64,000 nucleotides of DNA. Source: Caenorhabditis elegans. Its lineage: Eukaryota > Nematoda > Chromadorea > Rhabditida > Rhabditidae. The position numbers and the translations under genes are program-made. The stretch covers positions 1,426,001 through 1,490,000 of the forward strand of contig NC_003284.9 of NCBI RefSeq assembly GCF_000002985.6. The letters run 5' to 3'. A model generated the notes under the pieces. The model did not search any database. It was not told where the DNA came from and saw nothing but the letters and a program-made list of their open reading frames with translations. Shown in pieces: positions 1 to 8,109 of the stretch; position 1 is the stretch's first letter; every line of letters starts with the position of its first letter.

Positions 1-5
1 GATCT

Positions 6-165
6 GTAAGTTTTTTATTCTTCTAGTAAATGTAAAAGTTTTGGTTTTTCAGGAGCCCACACCCCCGCCACTCTACATTTCGCCACACCCCGCCACTCTA
101 CATTTCGCCACACCCCCACACCCCCGCCACATTTCGCCACTTTTTTTCAATTTTTTTTCAATAAA
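6..165 (+). other. Possible last intron, Pro-rich terminal exon and poly(A) signal of a gene entering from the left
   Basis: GTAAGT at 6-11 and TTTTTCAG ending at 52 would make a 46-bp intron of typical Caenorhabditis form. The sequence after it (53-150) is a tandem repeat of about 26 bp (CCGCCACTCTACATTTCGCCACACC) that reads as proline/histidine-rich peptide in an open frame. An AATAAA lies near 160-165. This could be the 3' end of an upstream plus-strand gene of the viral element. The coding frame cannot be fixed without sequence to the left. Confidence 0.3.
57..140. repeat. GC-rich ~26-bp tandem repeat
   Basis: The unit CACACCCC(C)GCCACTCTACATTTCGC is repeated about three times, the last copy shortened. 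It sits at the edge of the viral-element genes and differs in composition from the AT-rich DNA on both sides. Confidence 0.7.
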
Positions 166-409
166 TTTTTACGTGGAAAGAAGTAATATTGAGTAAAAAT
201 ACAGGATCGTGATGGATTAAAAAAAAATGAAACGGGTGGAGCAATAAAAAGGTTGATATTTACAATAGGTGTAGGAAGTAATGAATTATAAAGAAAGTTC
301 ATTCAAAGTTCAGGTTTTACGTTCCGTCTACAACAATTATAAATTTGAAAATTCTTTGCAAATGCAGTCCAATGAAAAATCAATAGTATTTGCCGCTTCA
401 ATGTACCGG

Positions 410-813
410 TCATGGAGGAGTTTGCGAAGCTGAAAATTTATTGTAAAATTGAACCAAACAATTTAAAAACTTGCCGTTTGCATTGCGCCAGGATACACCG
501 CATGCACAAGATACTCCCACTCCATAATAATGGATTCTTTGGTTGGAGACAAAAGTGTGCATGTCGGACTGCAGTGGTGGTTGTTCACCACATGTGTAAT
601 GCAATTCTCAAGATCATCAAAATAAATCCAGCACACTGGGCATGTCTTTGCGCGAACTTGAGGAATATAGGCGTTTAGTGAATAAAATAGACGTTCAGAA
701 ATACAGGGGGGTGGGGGCTCGACATTGTGCTGTACTTGGGAAACATGGTCCTTTTTGGCACTTTCATTGCCAAAATGCAGGGTACACTCCCGACAAAATG
801 TATTAAACGACAT
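410..813 (-). CDS. Two-finger C2H2 zinc protein of the viral element
   Basis: An open frame of 116 codons starts at 813. Residues 7-32 fit C-x2-C-x12-H-x5-H and residues about 58-79 fit C-x2-C-x12-H-x4-H, so two complete C2H2 fingers are visible. The frame ends at 463, but GTTTTT at 470 and TTTTCAG ending at 430 would remove a 41-bp intron and give a slightly different short C-terminus ending at 410 (exons 813-471 and 429-410). It lies just downstream of the protease-like gene on the same strand. Small zinc-finger proteins are common accessory genes of large DNA viruses and Mavericks. I do not recognise a specific family, and the DNA- or RNA-binding role is inferred from the fingers only. Confidence 0.6.
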
Positions 814-866
814 GAGAAAAAAATTTGGTCACCGACTTGCTCGGTAAAAAAAAGACAAAATGATTT

Positions 867-1321
867 TTAAGAGTAGCCGTGGTTGTCATACAAATACCTC
901 TTCACAAATTCATCATCGTTGCTAATCCCATCAAATATATTACACAACGTTTTAAACTTGAACCCTCGAGCCATCATGGCTTGTATAAAAATGCAATATC
1001 CGCCACAAGTAACTTGTGTAGACTTTTGTTGTTTGTTCTTGTTGAATTCAATTCTTGGGAACCGTTTTAAAAAGTTTGAAATTGGTAGAGCAGGTTTTTC
1101 ACCAAGAGAGCAAAAAAGTAACACGTTTTATCGGCATCTACAAAAATACTTTGCCAGTGTCTCCCCGGCTGATTTCCGTCGTCGGTGTTTACAACAATTC
1201 CATAACGTTTCTTTCGGCGGGGTTTAATTTGATCAAGTTGGTCGGCGCTGAACACACCGAGAAACGTCCTTTTGGCAAACGGATCCTTTTTGAGAATGGC
1301 ATCAATCTCGTTTGAAAACAT
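867..1321 (-). pseudogene. Adenain-like (C5) cysteine protease, frameshifted
   Basis: Two overlapping frames on the minus strand (1321-1067 and 1124-867) together carry the landmarks of the adenovirus/Polinton maturation protease. The first has a GVFSADQL-type start followed by NTDDGNQPGRHW with the catalytic histidine and an acidic residue in VDADKTCYFF. The second has QVTCGGYC, where the first cysteine corresponds to the adenain nucleophile. The break falls at a run of six T on the coding strand (about 1107-1112), where the downstream half is in the -1 frame. This family cleaves capsid precursor proteins during particle maturation, which fits the capsid genes starting 44 bp away on the other strand. 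Either a one-base deletion killed the gene or a -1 ribosomal slip joins the halves; the T run is not an ideal slippery heptamer, so mutation is likelier. Confidence 0.75.
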
Positions 1322-1322
1322 G

Positions 1323-1330
1323 TATAAATA
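1323..1330 (+). promoter_or_regulatory. TATA box of the capsid gene pair
   Basis: TATAAATA lies about 40 bp upstream of the minor-capsid start codon at 1365, in the gap that separates it from the divergent protease start at 1321. The divergent layout suggests a compact bidirectional promoter. Confidence 0.55.
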
Positions 1331-1364
1331 GTGAGCGAAAACTCGTATTGTACCTGCTTTTATA

Positions 1365-1781
1365 ATGTCCCCGGTTCCTGTCGATTTTTCAAAGATTGAT
1401 TATAAAATTTTGTTGCGGAGGAACGTCCCTGGCTATGGCCCATTTATGGGAATGCGATATCAGAGAGGTGGACAGCGCGGTACCGGACTTGGTGGTGTGA
1501 TTAGTGCAGTTGCAGGCCTTTTGCCGAGATTTTTGAACTCTTTTGCCGGACAACATCTTGTTAGTGCTGGCAAAGATTTGGCCGCGAATATAGCGAGCGG
1601 ACAAAATTTAAAAACAAGTCTGAAAAGCGTCGCTACAAAGAAACTGAAAGAACTATCCGGCGGAGGCGGCAAGCGCCCACGAAAAAAAAACGTTATAAAA
1701 GGGCGCCGTGTTACGGTTTTGAAACCTCATTTTGCACCCGCCACTCCCCGTGACAATTTTCTCTCCAGCCACAATGATTAG
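1365..1781 (+). CDS. pVI/pX-like basic minor capsid protein of the viral element
   Basis: 138 codons from ATG 1365. The middle has a Gly-rich hydrophobic stretch (GTGLGGVISAVAGLLPRF), then a segment AGKDLAANIASGQNLKTSLK, then a strongly basic tail with GGGGKRPRKK. This layout is what I know from the pVI/pX-like minor capsid proteins of Polintons, adintoviruses and adenoviruses, where an amphipathic helix acts on membranes and the basic part contacts DNA or the inner capsid. The stop codon overlaps the start of the major capsid gene (ATGATTAG at 1774-1781), so the two are read from one promoter or one spliced transcript. The frame is intact. The family assignment is by pattern, not alignment. 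Confidence 0.7.
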   Translation: MSPVPVDFSKIDYKILLRRNVPGYGPFMGMRYQRGGQRGTGLGGVISAVAGLLPRFLNSFAGQHLVSAGKDLAANIASGQNLKTSLKSVATKKLKELSGGGGKRPRKKNVIKGRRVTVLKPHFAPATPRDNFLSSHND

Positions 1782-3111
1782 CCGCATGGACCCGAAATCC
1801 CATGATGTGATTGTTGACGAGCTAGATTTCTCTACAATGCCTGGAACTCAGTCTGGCGTCCTTAATTCTCGATGGACCCCGATTGGGTTGAAAAACAATT
1901 TTCAAGCCGCCGGACCCTATGAATTCATTTTGACAAACAACTCGCGTTCATATCTTAATCTAAAACGCACCTACCTCATTTTCACATTTAAAATTACAAA
2001 TTCTGATGGAAATATTGTAAAGATGGAGACTGACGAAGCAAAAAACACTCAAGTTTATGCGCCAATCAATAACATTGCTCACTCTATTGTCAAAAATTTC
2101 ACACTACACATTAATTCACAATTAGCTTTTCACAACTCGTCAAACTATGCGTACAAGAGCTATTTTGAACACGTTTTAATGTACGGGAAGGAAATTCAAA
2201 ACTCCACTCTAACCGCGGCCGGTTTCTATCATGACCCTGTGATTGGCGACCACCGTAGTCCTGGGTTTCAACAGCGTTGTGCCTCAATTTACAACCAGGG
2301 CGAAATACAAGTTGCGGCAAACATTTCGATTGACTTGATGAATCAGCCGCGAGTGCTCTTGAACGGTTGTAATGTGAAACTTACAGTTTACCCAAATGAT
2401 AGTAAATTTTTGATTGAGGCTTACAATCGCGACAACAACACAGAGTTTCAGTTCAAAATAACCGACGTTTACGCTCTGGTTAACGAATTCGATCTTGCCG
2501 ACGGCCTATCTAATGCTCTAGAGAGCTCCATTATTGAGCACAAAATAATCCAATATCCTCTAATATCTTCACAGGTGCGCAGTTTCTATATAGAGTCTGG
2601 ACGTCTTGACGCGCCGGCTAACACACTCTTCACAAGCAAGATGCCCCGTCGAATTTTCATTGGTCTTGTTGATTCTGACGCGTACAATGGCTCTTATGAT
2701 AAATCACCATTCAATTTCAAACCACATGGTATATCTGATATACATGTTGATTATTGTGGAATGACACTCCCCGGCCGCCCTTTTGCCTTAGATTTTGACA
2801 GAAACAAGTTTATGGAGGCATACATTCAACTTCAAGAAACCCTCGGTCACTCGCGAAGCAATTCCACATGTAATTCTATTAGCACCCAAATGTTTAAAGA
2901 AGGCGGATATACGATTTTTGGTTTTGAATTGAGTCCCGTTGCTCAGGACACTTCACTATTTGAGTTGGTGCGACAGACAAACGTCAGCATTCGTTTAAAT
3001 TTCCGAGAAAAGGTTCCCGTCGGCGGTCTTTACTGCATAGTATATGCAGAATTTGACCAAATTTTCTCACTTGATTTTATGAGAAATCCGATTGTCGACA
3101 CTATAGTTTAA
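1774..3111 (+). CDS. Major capsid protein of a Polinton/adintovirus-like element (F54H12.2-like)
   Basis: An intact frame of 445 residues. ATG 1774 is chosen because the longer frame begins with a non-ATG codon; a second ATG lies at 1789. It resembles the animal family annotated as uncharacterised protein F54H12.2-like, which I associate with the double jelly-roll capsid proteins of Mavericks and relatives. The N-terminal part has the DGNIV...VKNFTLHINSQ type of strand-rich sequence, and the middle contains YESYF/YKSYFEHVLMYG-like and DIHVDYCG motifs. There is no signal peptide or membrane segment. The absence of any stop or frameshift over 1.3 kb contrasts with the broken protease and reductase genes of the same element. 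An acceptor-like TCTCTCCAG just upstream (ending 1768) would allow expression from a spliced RNA as well. Confidence 0.8.
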   Translation: MISRMDPKSHDVIVDELDFSTMPGTQSGVLNSRWTPIGLKNNFQAAGPYEFILTNNSRSYLNLKRTYLIFTFKITNSDGNIVKMETDEAKNTQVYAPINNIAHSIVKNFTLHINSQLAFHNSSNYAYKSYFEHVLMYGKEIQNSTLTAAGFYHDPVIGDHRSPGFQQRCASIYNQGEIQVAANISIDLMNQPRVLLNGCNVKLTVYPNDSKFLIEAYNRDNNTEFQFKITDVYALVNEFDLADGLSNALESSIIEHKIIQYPLISSQVRSFYIESGRLDAPANTLFTSKMPRRIFIGLVDSDAYNGSYDKSPFNFKPHGISDIHVDYCGMTLPGRPFALDFDRNKFMEAYIQLQETLGHSRSNSTCNSISTQMFKEGGYTIFGFELSPVAQDTSLFELVRQTNVSIRLNFREKVPVGGLYCIVYAEFDQIFSLDFMRNPIVDTIV

Positions 3112-3501
3112 TTATAATTAGATTCTTCGTATTTGGCATGTTTTCCTCATTACCGTTATTGTCGCGTTCCGTACCATTCAGGCGTGAAAACATGTTTTGG
3201 CTTTCAGTACCAATCAAGCGTGAATATAAAACGTGCTATAAGTTGTTATGGAGCTCATCACACACACACACACACACACACACACAGGCAGAAACAAACA
3301 AGACCACTACCTCGAAGTTTAAAAAAGAGTGAATACACGAAAAGGGTTGCATTTCTGGAAACATACACACTTTCTTGTATAGCCTGCCTCCTCCACTTTT
3401 CAGTTGTCTTTTCGAATAGCCACAATTTTCCCTTATGTGCACCGCATTTACAAACTGCCTGTCATTTTAGATTTTTGTCACGATCGGGAGTGGTGCGCGC
3501 A
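3112..3501. other. Leader region with CA microsatellite and TATA-like box
   Basis: Two related segments (GTACCATTCAGGCGTGAAAACATG near 3172 and GTACCAATCAAGCGTGAATATAAAACG near 3207) form an imperfect direct repeat, the second carrying a TATA-like ATATAAAA. A (CA)n run of about 14 units follows at 3258-3286. No convincing coding frame is present before ATG 3502. Confidence 0.5.
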
Positions 3502-3886
3502 ATGAATCCTCTGTATTCGGACCCCCGCCCCGCCGTGGTCCCGCAACCGGACATGTACGGTCGCTATCACTGGTCTCAATTAACACCGTCCCCACCAGCA
3601 ACTGGTAATTTTTCACGTGTGTAACGTTTAAAAACCTATTCTTTTTGCAGACTCTGTAGAGCCCACTGTGACACCAGAATTGACTACACAAAATGAAAAT
3701 GCCGGTCAGTTTTCCAATACGGTTGAAAAATCAAGAAAACCACGCAAGAAATGCACCAAACGCAAAGTGTTGAACGATTTCGTCTCTATTCAATTGTGCA
3801 CCACATGTTTGAAACGTGCCAATTTTAATTCACCATTGTTAAGTTTTACCTTGTGCGAACCTTGCATTTTTCGTAATTTCAAATGA
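3502..3886 (+). CDS. Small spliced CxxC-type zinc-binding protein of the viral element
   Basis: Exon 1 (3502-3604) encodes a Pro/Tyr-rich 34-residue start. A 46-bp intron with GTAATT and TTTTTGCAG (3605-3650) leads to exon 2 (3651-3886). Exon 2 encodes a lysine-rich KKCTKRK segment and two CxxC knuckles (CTTCLKR and CEPC) near the C-terminus, about 112 residues in all. The frame is open across the junction in phase 1. An AATAAA follows the stop at 3893-3898. I do not recognise a family; the cysteine spacing suggests a treble-clef-like zinc fold. Exon 1 can also be joined in the same phase to the ribonucleotide reductase exon at 3925 (see findings). Confidence 0.55.
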
Positions 3887-3924
3887 TTTTCCAATAAAAT
3901 TGTTGTATTGAATTTTTTTTAATA

Positions 3925-4871
3925 GACACTTTTCTCGAACCGTTGTTGGCGCCTAACAATAACCGATTTGTTGTCCACCCGATTGTTCACCGCGATATTT
4001 GGGAATTTTACAAAAAGGCCGTTGCCTGTTTCTGGACTAGCGAGGAAGTTGATTTGGGAAAGGATATGAGCCATTGGGAAATATTGACTAGTGATGAGAG
4101 ACAGTTTATTTCGTCTATTTCGTCTGCCCGATTTTTTTAATGGATTCCAGATCGCAGTCGAGAACATCCATAGCGAGATGTATGCAAAATTGTTGGAGGC
4201 TTATATTAGAGACGACGCCGAGCGCAATATTTTATTCAACGCAATAACAACTTTTAAATTTATCAAGGCAAAAGCCGATTGGTGTCTTCGATGGATTTCT
4301 GATCACAATGCCCCGTTTTCCGAGCGCTTGGCCGCCTTTGCTGCTGTTGAAGGAATATTTTTCAGTTCTTCGTTTGCTGCAATTTTTTGGCTGAAAAAGC
4401 GCGGTTTGCTCCCCGGGCTGACTCATTCAAACGAGCTGATCTCAATGTTTTTGCTTCACCCAAATTGCTTTTTCTCAACTTTCAATTTACAGAGACGAAG
4501 GTTTGCACAGAGATTTTGCGTGTCTTCTCTTCTCTAAACTTATCAGGAAACCCGCAGAGTCGCGCATCACAGAAATTATCAACGAGTCCGTGTTGGTTGA
4601 ACAAGATTTTGTTCGAGAATCCCTGCCCACAAACTTGATTGGAATGAATCAGCACATGATGTGTAAATATGTTGAATTTGTCGCTGATCTTCTGCTTGAA
4701 GAGTTGGGTTACTCCAAACGCTACAACACAAAAAACCCGTTTGATTTTATGGAAAACATATCAATAGAGGGAAAGACAAACTTTTTCGAAAAACGCGTTT
4801 CCGAATATCAAAGACCTGAAATGATGGTTGACGAATCTGAAAAAGTTTTTGACCTTTCTGCTTTATTTTGA
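3925..4871 (+). pseudogene. Ribonucleotide reductase small subunit (R2), decayed
   Basis: Clear class Ia R2 sequence: an EPLL...NRF start, [16 protein letters not shown] with the first iron-ligand Asp, ENIHSEMY with Glu, His and the radical Tyr, [12 protein letters not shown] with the next Glu, DEGLH with the last Glu/His pair, [17 protein letters not shown], and a C-terminal FDLSALF like the tail that docks R2 on R1. R2 makes the tyrosyl radical used to form deoxynucleotides. A 46-bp intron (4447-4492, TTTACAG) is needed to reach DEGLH. Around 4120-4140 about 33 codons between ERQFIS and the GFQI segment are missing, and a T7 run shifts the frame by one base, so the reading frame breaks. No ATG lies in frame after the TAA at 3895; the start may be the shared exon at 3502. 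All metal ligands and the radical Tyr survive in the pieces. Viral or captured host origin is open. Confidence 0.85.
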
Positions 4872-4918
4872 TTTTTCCACACATCTCGTTATCATCATAA
4901 ACCCCGCCTCTCTGTGCC

Positions 4919-4927
4919 TGTATTTAA
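4919..4927 (+). promoter_or_regulatory. TATA-like box of the RING gene
   Basis: TGTATTTAAA lies about 80 bp upstream of ATG 5007, in the gap after the R2 stop. It matches the TATA-like elements seen before other genes of this element. Confidence 0.35.
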
Positions 4928-5006
4928 ACAACCGTACTTGAACGCTTTTTTCTTGGTTCATTTTGTTATGCTTATCTTTTACTAGTTTACCGATTTTTTT
5001 TTAGCT

Positions 5007-5486
5007 ATGGGTGATGACGACCGTTGCAAGACGGGAATTCTTATCCGGTGTCTTGGCGATCTTCAAGAAATGGAGGACGGCTACCTTCGCAAAATGGAAG
5101 TCATGGAGAAAGAACAGGTGGCTGCCGAAAAACGACTTGTTGAATGCAGGGAAGACGTTGCAAAGTTACGGGCAGAAAACGCACAGTTGGCGACCGATAT
5201 CGACAATCTCAAGACTGCAACCGAAAACACCGGAAATGCAGAAATTGCCCAGTTACGAACGGAACTGTCCGCCGTGCCCCGCCCTTGTTGCGCGGTTTGT
5301 CTCGATTCATACGCCTCCCGCGGTCCAAAAAAACCCAAGGTTTTTTCCTGTCTGCACACTTATTGTGACGCGTGCATCAGGGAAATTTCGAGCCGCCACA
5401 ATGGTGAAATGAAATGCCCCGAATGCGTTGCGGACGTCCGCATACTGGGAACAAACTTTGGGATAACAAATGCGTTTCGGTCATGA
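5007..5486 (+). CDS. Coiled-coil RING finger protein of the viral element
   Basis: 159 intact codons. Residues about 15-90 are a charged heptad-like helix (EMEDGYLRKMEVMEKEQ, LRAENAQLATDIDNL) predicted as a coiled coil. Residues about 93-145 hold a C3HC4 RING: CCAVCLDSY, then FSCLHTYCDACI, then CPEC. RING proteins of this kind are usually E3 ubiquitin ligases, and DNA viruses often carry them to redirect host ubiquitination; that role is inference here. There is no frameshift. It lies 135 bp after the R2 remnant and is the last sizeable gene before the tandem-repeat end of the element. An animal TRIM-like or host-captured origin is possible. Confidence 0.75.
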   Translation: MGDDDRCKTGILIRCLGDLQEMEDGYLRKMEVMEKEQVAAEKRLVECREDVAKLRAENAQLATDIDNLKTATENTGNAEIAQLRTELSAVPRPCCAVCLDSYASRGPKKPKVFSCLHTYCDACIREISSRHNGEMKCPECVADVRILGTNFGITNAFRS

Positions 5487-5689
5487 ACCACTTGTCACTC
5501 TTCACTTGCACTTGGACCACTTGTTAGTTTACTAAAAACTCTCCCCTCCGTAGTCCCAACCAATTTGTATATACTTTTTTTCATTTTTCAATACAACGTT
5601 TTTGCACTGTTTACCCGCTAGCTATTTTCCCCACATTTTGATTGTAGTAACCACATTTAATCTTTTTTCCCTCCATTCCATTTGTCATT

Positions 5690-5915
5690 TTTCCCGTGAG
5701 TATTATATTTAATCTTTTTTTTTTAACAAAATGTTAAATCTATTTCCCCCACATTTTTCGATTGTCAGTTTTCCCGCGAGCATTATTGCGTTTATCAGTT
5801 TTCCCGTGAGCATTATATTTAATATTTTTCCCGTTTGTCAGTTTTCCCGTGAGCATTATATTTAATATTTTTCCCGTTTGTCAGTTTTCCCGTGAGCAAT
5901 ACATTTAACCTTTTT
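5690..5915. repeat. 43-bp tandem repeat array at the right end of the viral element
   Basis: The unit TTTTCCCGTGAGCATTATAT plus TTAATATTTTTCCCGTTTGTCAG occurs perfectly at 5799-5841 and 5842-5884, with partial or diverged copies at about 5692, 5768 and 5885. Array-type repeats near the ends are common in Mavericks and viral genomes, so this may mark the subterminal region. No matching inverted copy is visible near position 1. Confidence 0.8.
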
Positions 5916-5936
5916 TTTACCAAAAAAACAATAAAT

Positions 5937-6041
5937 ATGAGTGTTAAACAAATTGTTATGAGAGATAATACCAAAAAGGCGCAACTTGTGAAATTTTTCA
6001 CACTATACAAAACCTTAAGCACAGAATTTGTTGCGAAATAA
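5937..6041 (+). CDS. Possible 34-residue peptide or fragment
   Basis: ATG at 5937 opens a 34-codon frame (MSVKQIVMRDNTKKAQLVKF...) ending at 6041, just after the tandem repeats. It is basic and has no recognisable family. It could be a truncated gene start at the element's edge or a chance frame. Confidence 0.2.
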   Translation: MSVKQIVMRDNTKKAQLVKFFTLYKTLSTEFVAK

Positions 6042-7030
6042 GATATTCGCAGCCACTGTGTAAGATTCGACAAATATTGTTTTTCTATGTTGAATACAGA
6101 TTTGCACTAATTAGTGGGCCCATATGTTTTTCGGTCGTGTTCAAGAGCGGCAGCGTCGCAAAAGAAAAGCCGGAAGACGATCTACCGCGTCACTAATTAA
6201 TCCCAGAAACACTGACAATGGCTCAACTTAGGCACACCTGTAGCACTAATTAATGGCCACACGTGGTTTTCGGTGAAATTCCTCCATTATTCCAAAACGG
6301 GGGACCAACCGAGAAATTTGCAAAAATGCGCAACTTTACGTCTTTTGCACAACTATTCCCACTATACTACTAACCTTTTTTAGGATTTGCCACCGCCCTC
6401 TGAAACATTTGTTAAATTTGTTATGGTTTTTGTAAATATTAAATAAAATATTTTTCTAAATAATTACAAGTTCTTGGTTCAATTTCAGGCTTGGGGGATC
6501 TGGAAATGCATGAAGTTTCCTTATTGGTCAAGACATTGTTTTTTTATTTTCAGAGACTTAAAATGCCTTTTTTTAGTGTTTTTAGAATGCTACATAACTT
6601 TTTTTTCAGAAAAATCTAAACGATTTGAGTTATTAAGTGCGTTTTCAGGTAATTCACAAAATCATAATTTTTTTTGTGCTCGCAGAGCTGTAGTTTTGCT
6701 GTATCTGATGAAAGAATATGAAGAATTTGGGATCTTAGGCACTGGCTGGAATTTTGTCTGGAGGAGCACTGCGCGATCATATACCTTTTTTTCGGAATAC
6801 TAGAGAATCATCTAAAAAAATTTACAGAACAATTTTACACTTAAATTTAAAATTCTTAGACTACAAGTTTTGATTAGATGTGTAATATAAAAACTGTGCA
6901 CTAGCTTCTTGGTTACTCAAAAAGCAAAATTCAAAACAAAAATTTGTTTATTTCTTAATATACATGAGTTCTATTCGCTAAATAAGTCCTTTTTCCTTTG
7001 ATTATATGGTATTTGTTTAATGCAATTGTT
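6042..7030. other. Non-coding, AT-rich interval at the element/host border
   Basis: Two short blocks containing GCACTAATTA (6104-6114 and 6242-6252) bracket a GC-richer segment (6140-6200) and may be remnants of a terminal repeat. The rest (6260-7030) shows no convincing gene; the open frame at 6474-6803 has the composition of AT-rich junk. Confidence 0.4.
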
Positions 7031-7034
7031 GTAG

Positions 7035-7365
7035 CACATTCGAGTTGACGAGTAGAAATTGGCGGAGGCAGTGGGAATTGAACCCAAAACATATGATCAT
7101 TTTTGATTGTTAGTCGAACTTGTTGCCACTGAGCCATGCCTCCACAGGTAAAGCGCGGTGAGCGAACGGTGCCTGATGAGTGAGGGAAGGGGCCGCGGTG
7201 AACGACCGATGCCTCAGTGGTGGAGGAAGGAGCGCGGTGAGTCAAGAAATGGCGAAGGATGGTTGAGTGTTTTGGTGTTTAAGAGTGTGTCGGCCGCGGT
7301 GAGTCGCGATGAGCCGCGATGAGCGAAGAGTGACCGGCTGATGAACCGCGGTAAATGGGTGATTT
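7035..7365 (-). repeat. tRNA-like dispersed repeat with GCGGTGAGCGA minisatellite
   Basis: On the minus strand 7065-7140 reads GGAGGCATGGCTCAGTGGCA and ends in a GGGTTCAATTCCCACTG-like B box, so it is tRNA-derived (pol III boxes A and B). The plus strand then runs into degenerate copies of GCGGTGAGCGAACGGTG and GCCGCGGTGA to about 7365. Related copies are at 10130-10400 (inverted) and 47975-48165. No clean cloverleaf or anticodon stem can be drawn, so this is a SINE-like repeat rather than a working tRNA gene. Confidence 0.6.
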
Positions 7366-7756
7366 ATGAAATGGAAAAAATTCACTTGAAAATTTCGAAC
7401 ATTATCAAAAACTTATTAGATAATGTAGCAGTATTTTACATTTTTACGTTTTTAAAACAAATTCGTCATTTGCGGCCGAAAATTTCACAACTCTTTGAAT
7501 TTTGAAGAACATTTTCACATAAAATTTTTTCTGAAAACTTTTTCAAAAAATGTTCAACGTTATAGAAAATCACAATTTTGGCTGTTTGTACAAGTTTAAA
7601 CATTCATATTACATTTTCAGTCGAAAAATCACTTCAATTTGTGTTGATTGAACATGGAGACGTCTTACTTTCAAATACTTGTATCTCTGTTGGTGTTTAG
7701 AATAATGAAATGTGGCCAACTGAAAAGTTGTTTACAATAATGTGAAAAATATTTTT

Positions 7757-8099
7757 AAAAACGCGTTCACTTTGGATGCGTATATCTCCGTGGAAAAATT
7801 TTTGATGGCAAAGTGATCAACTACAGAGTTGTTTATCTTAATCTGAAGTACAACTTTGTAGTTTATTGTTTCTTGTCAAAAAAATTGTTGGTCGAGATAA
7901 AGTTGTGTTCATTTTGGCAACTTCATGCTTGAATTTTCTTCTTCTTTTTCTATTCCTGTCTCAATCAACAATTTTTTTTAAACTAACGTTTAGCTACAAA
8001 GTTATACTTCAGATCAAGATAAACAACTTTGTAGTTGATCACTTTGCCATCAAAAATTTTTCCACGGAGATATACGCATCCAAAGTGAACGCGTTTTTT
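7757..8099. mobile_element. Hairpin (foldback) element with ~105-bp arms
   Basis: The left arm 7757-7862 (AACGCGTTCACTTTGGATGC...) and the right arm 7993-8099 are inverted copies with only a few mismatches, separated by a 130-bp AT-rich loop. There is no coding frame for a transposase. This is the structure of a foldback/MITE-type element; an RNA from it would form long double-stranded RNA. Confidence 0.85.
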
Positions 8100-8109
8100 G
8101 AACTTAGGT

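Noticed and set aside
7060-7145. Functional tRNA gene
   Set aside because: A-box and B-box are present but no proper anticodon stem forms and the unit is repeated with shared non-tRNA flanks.
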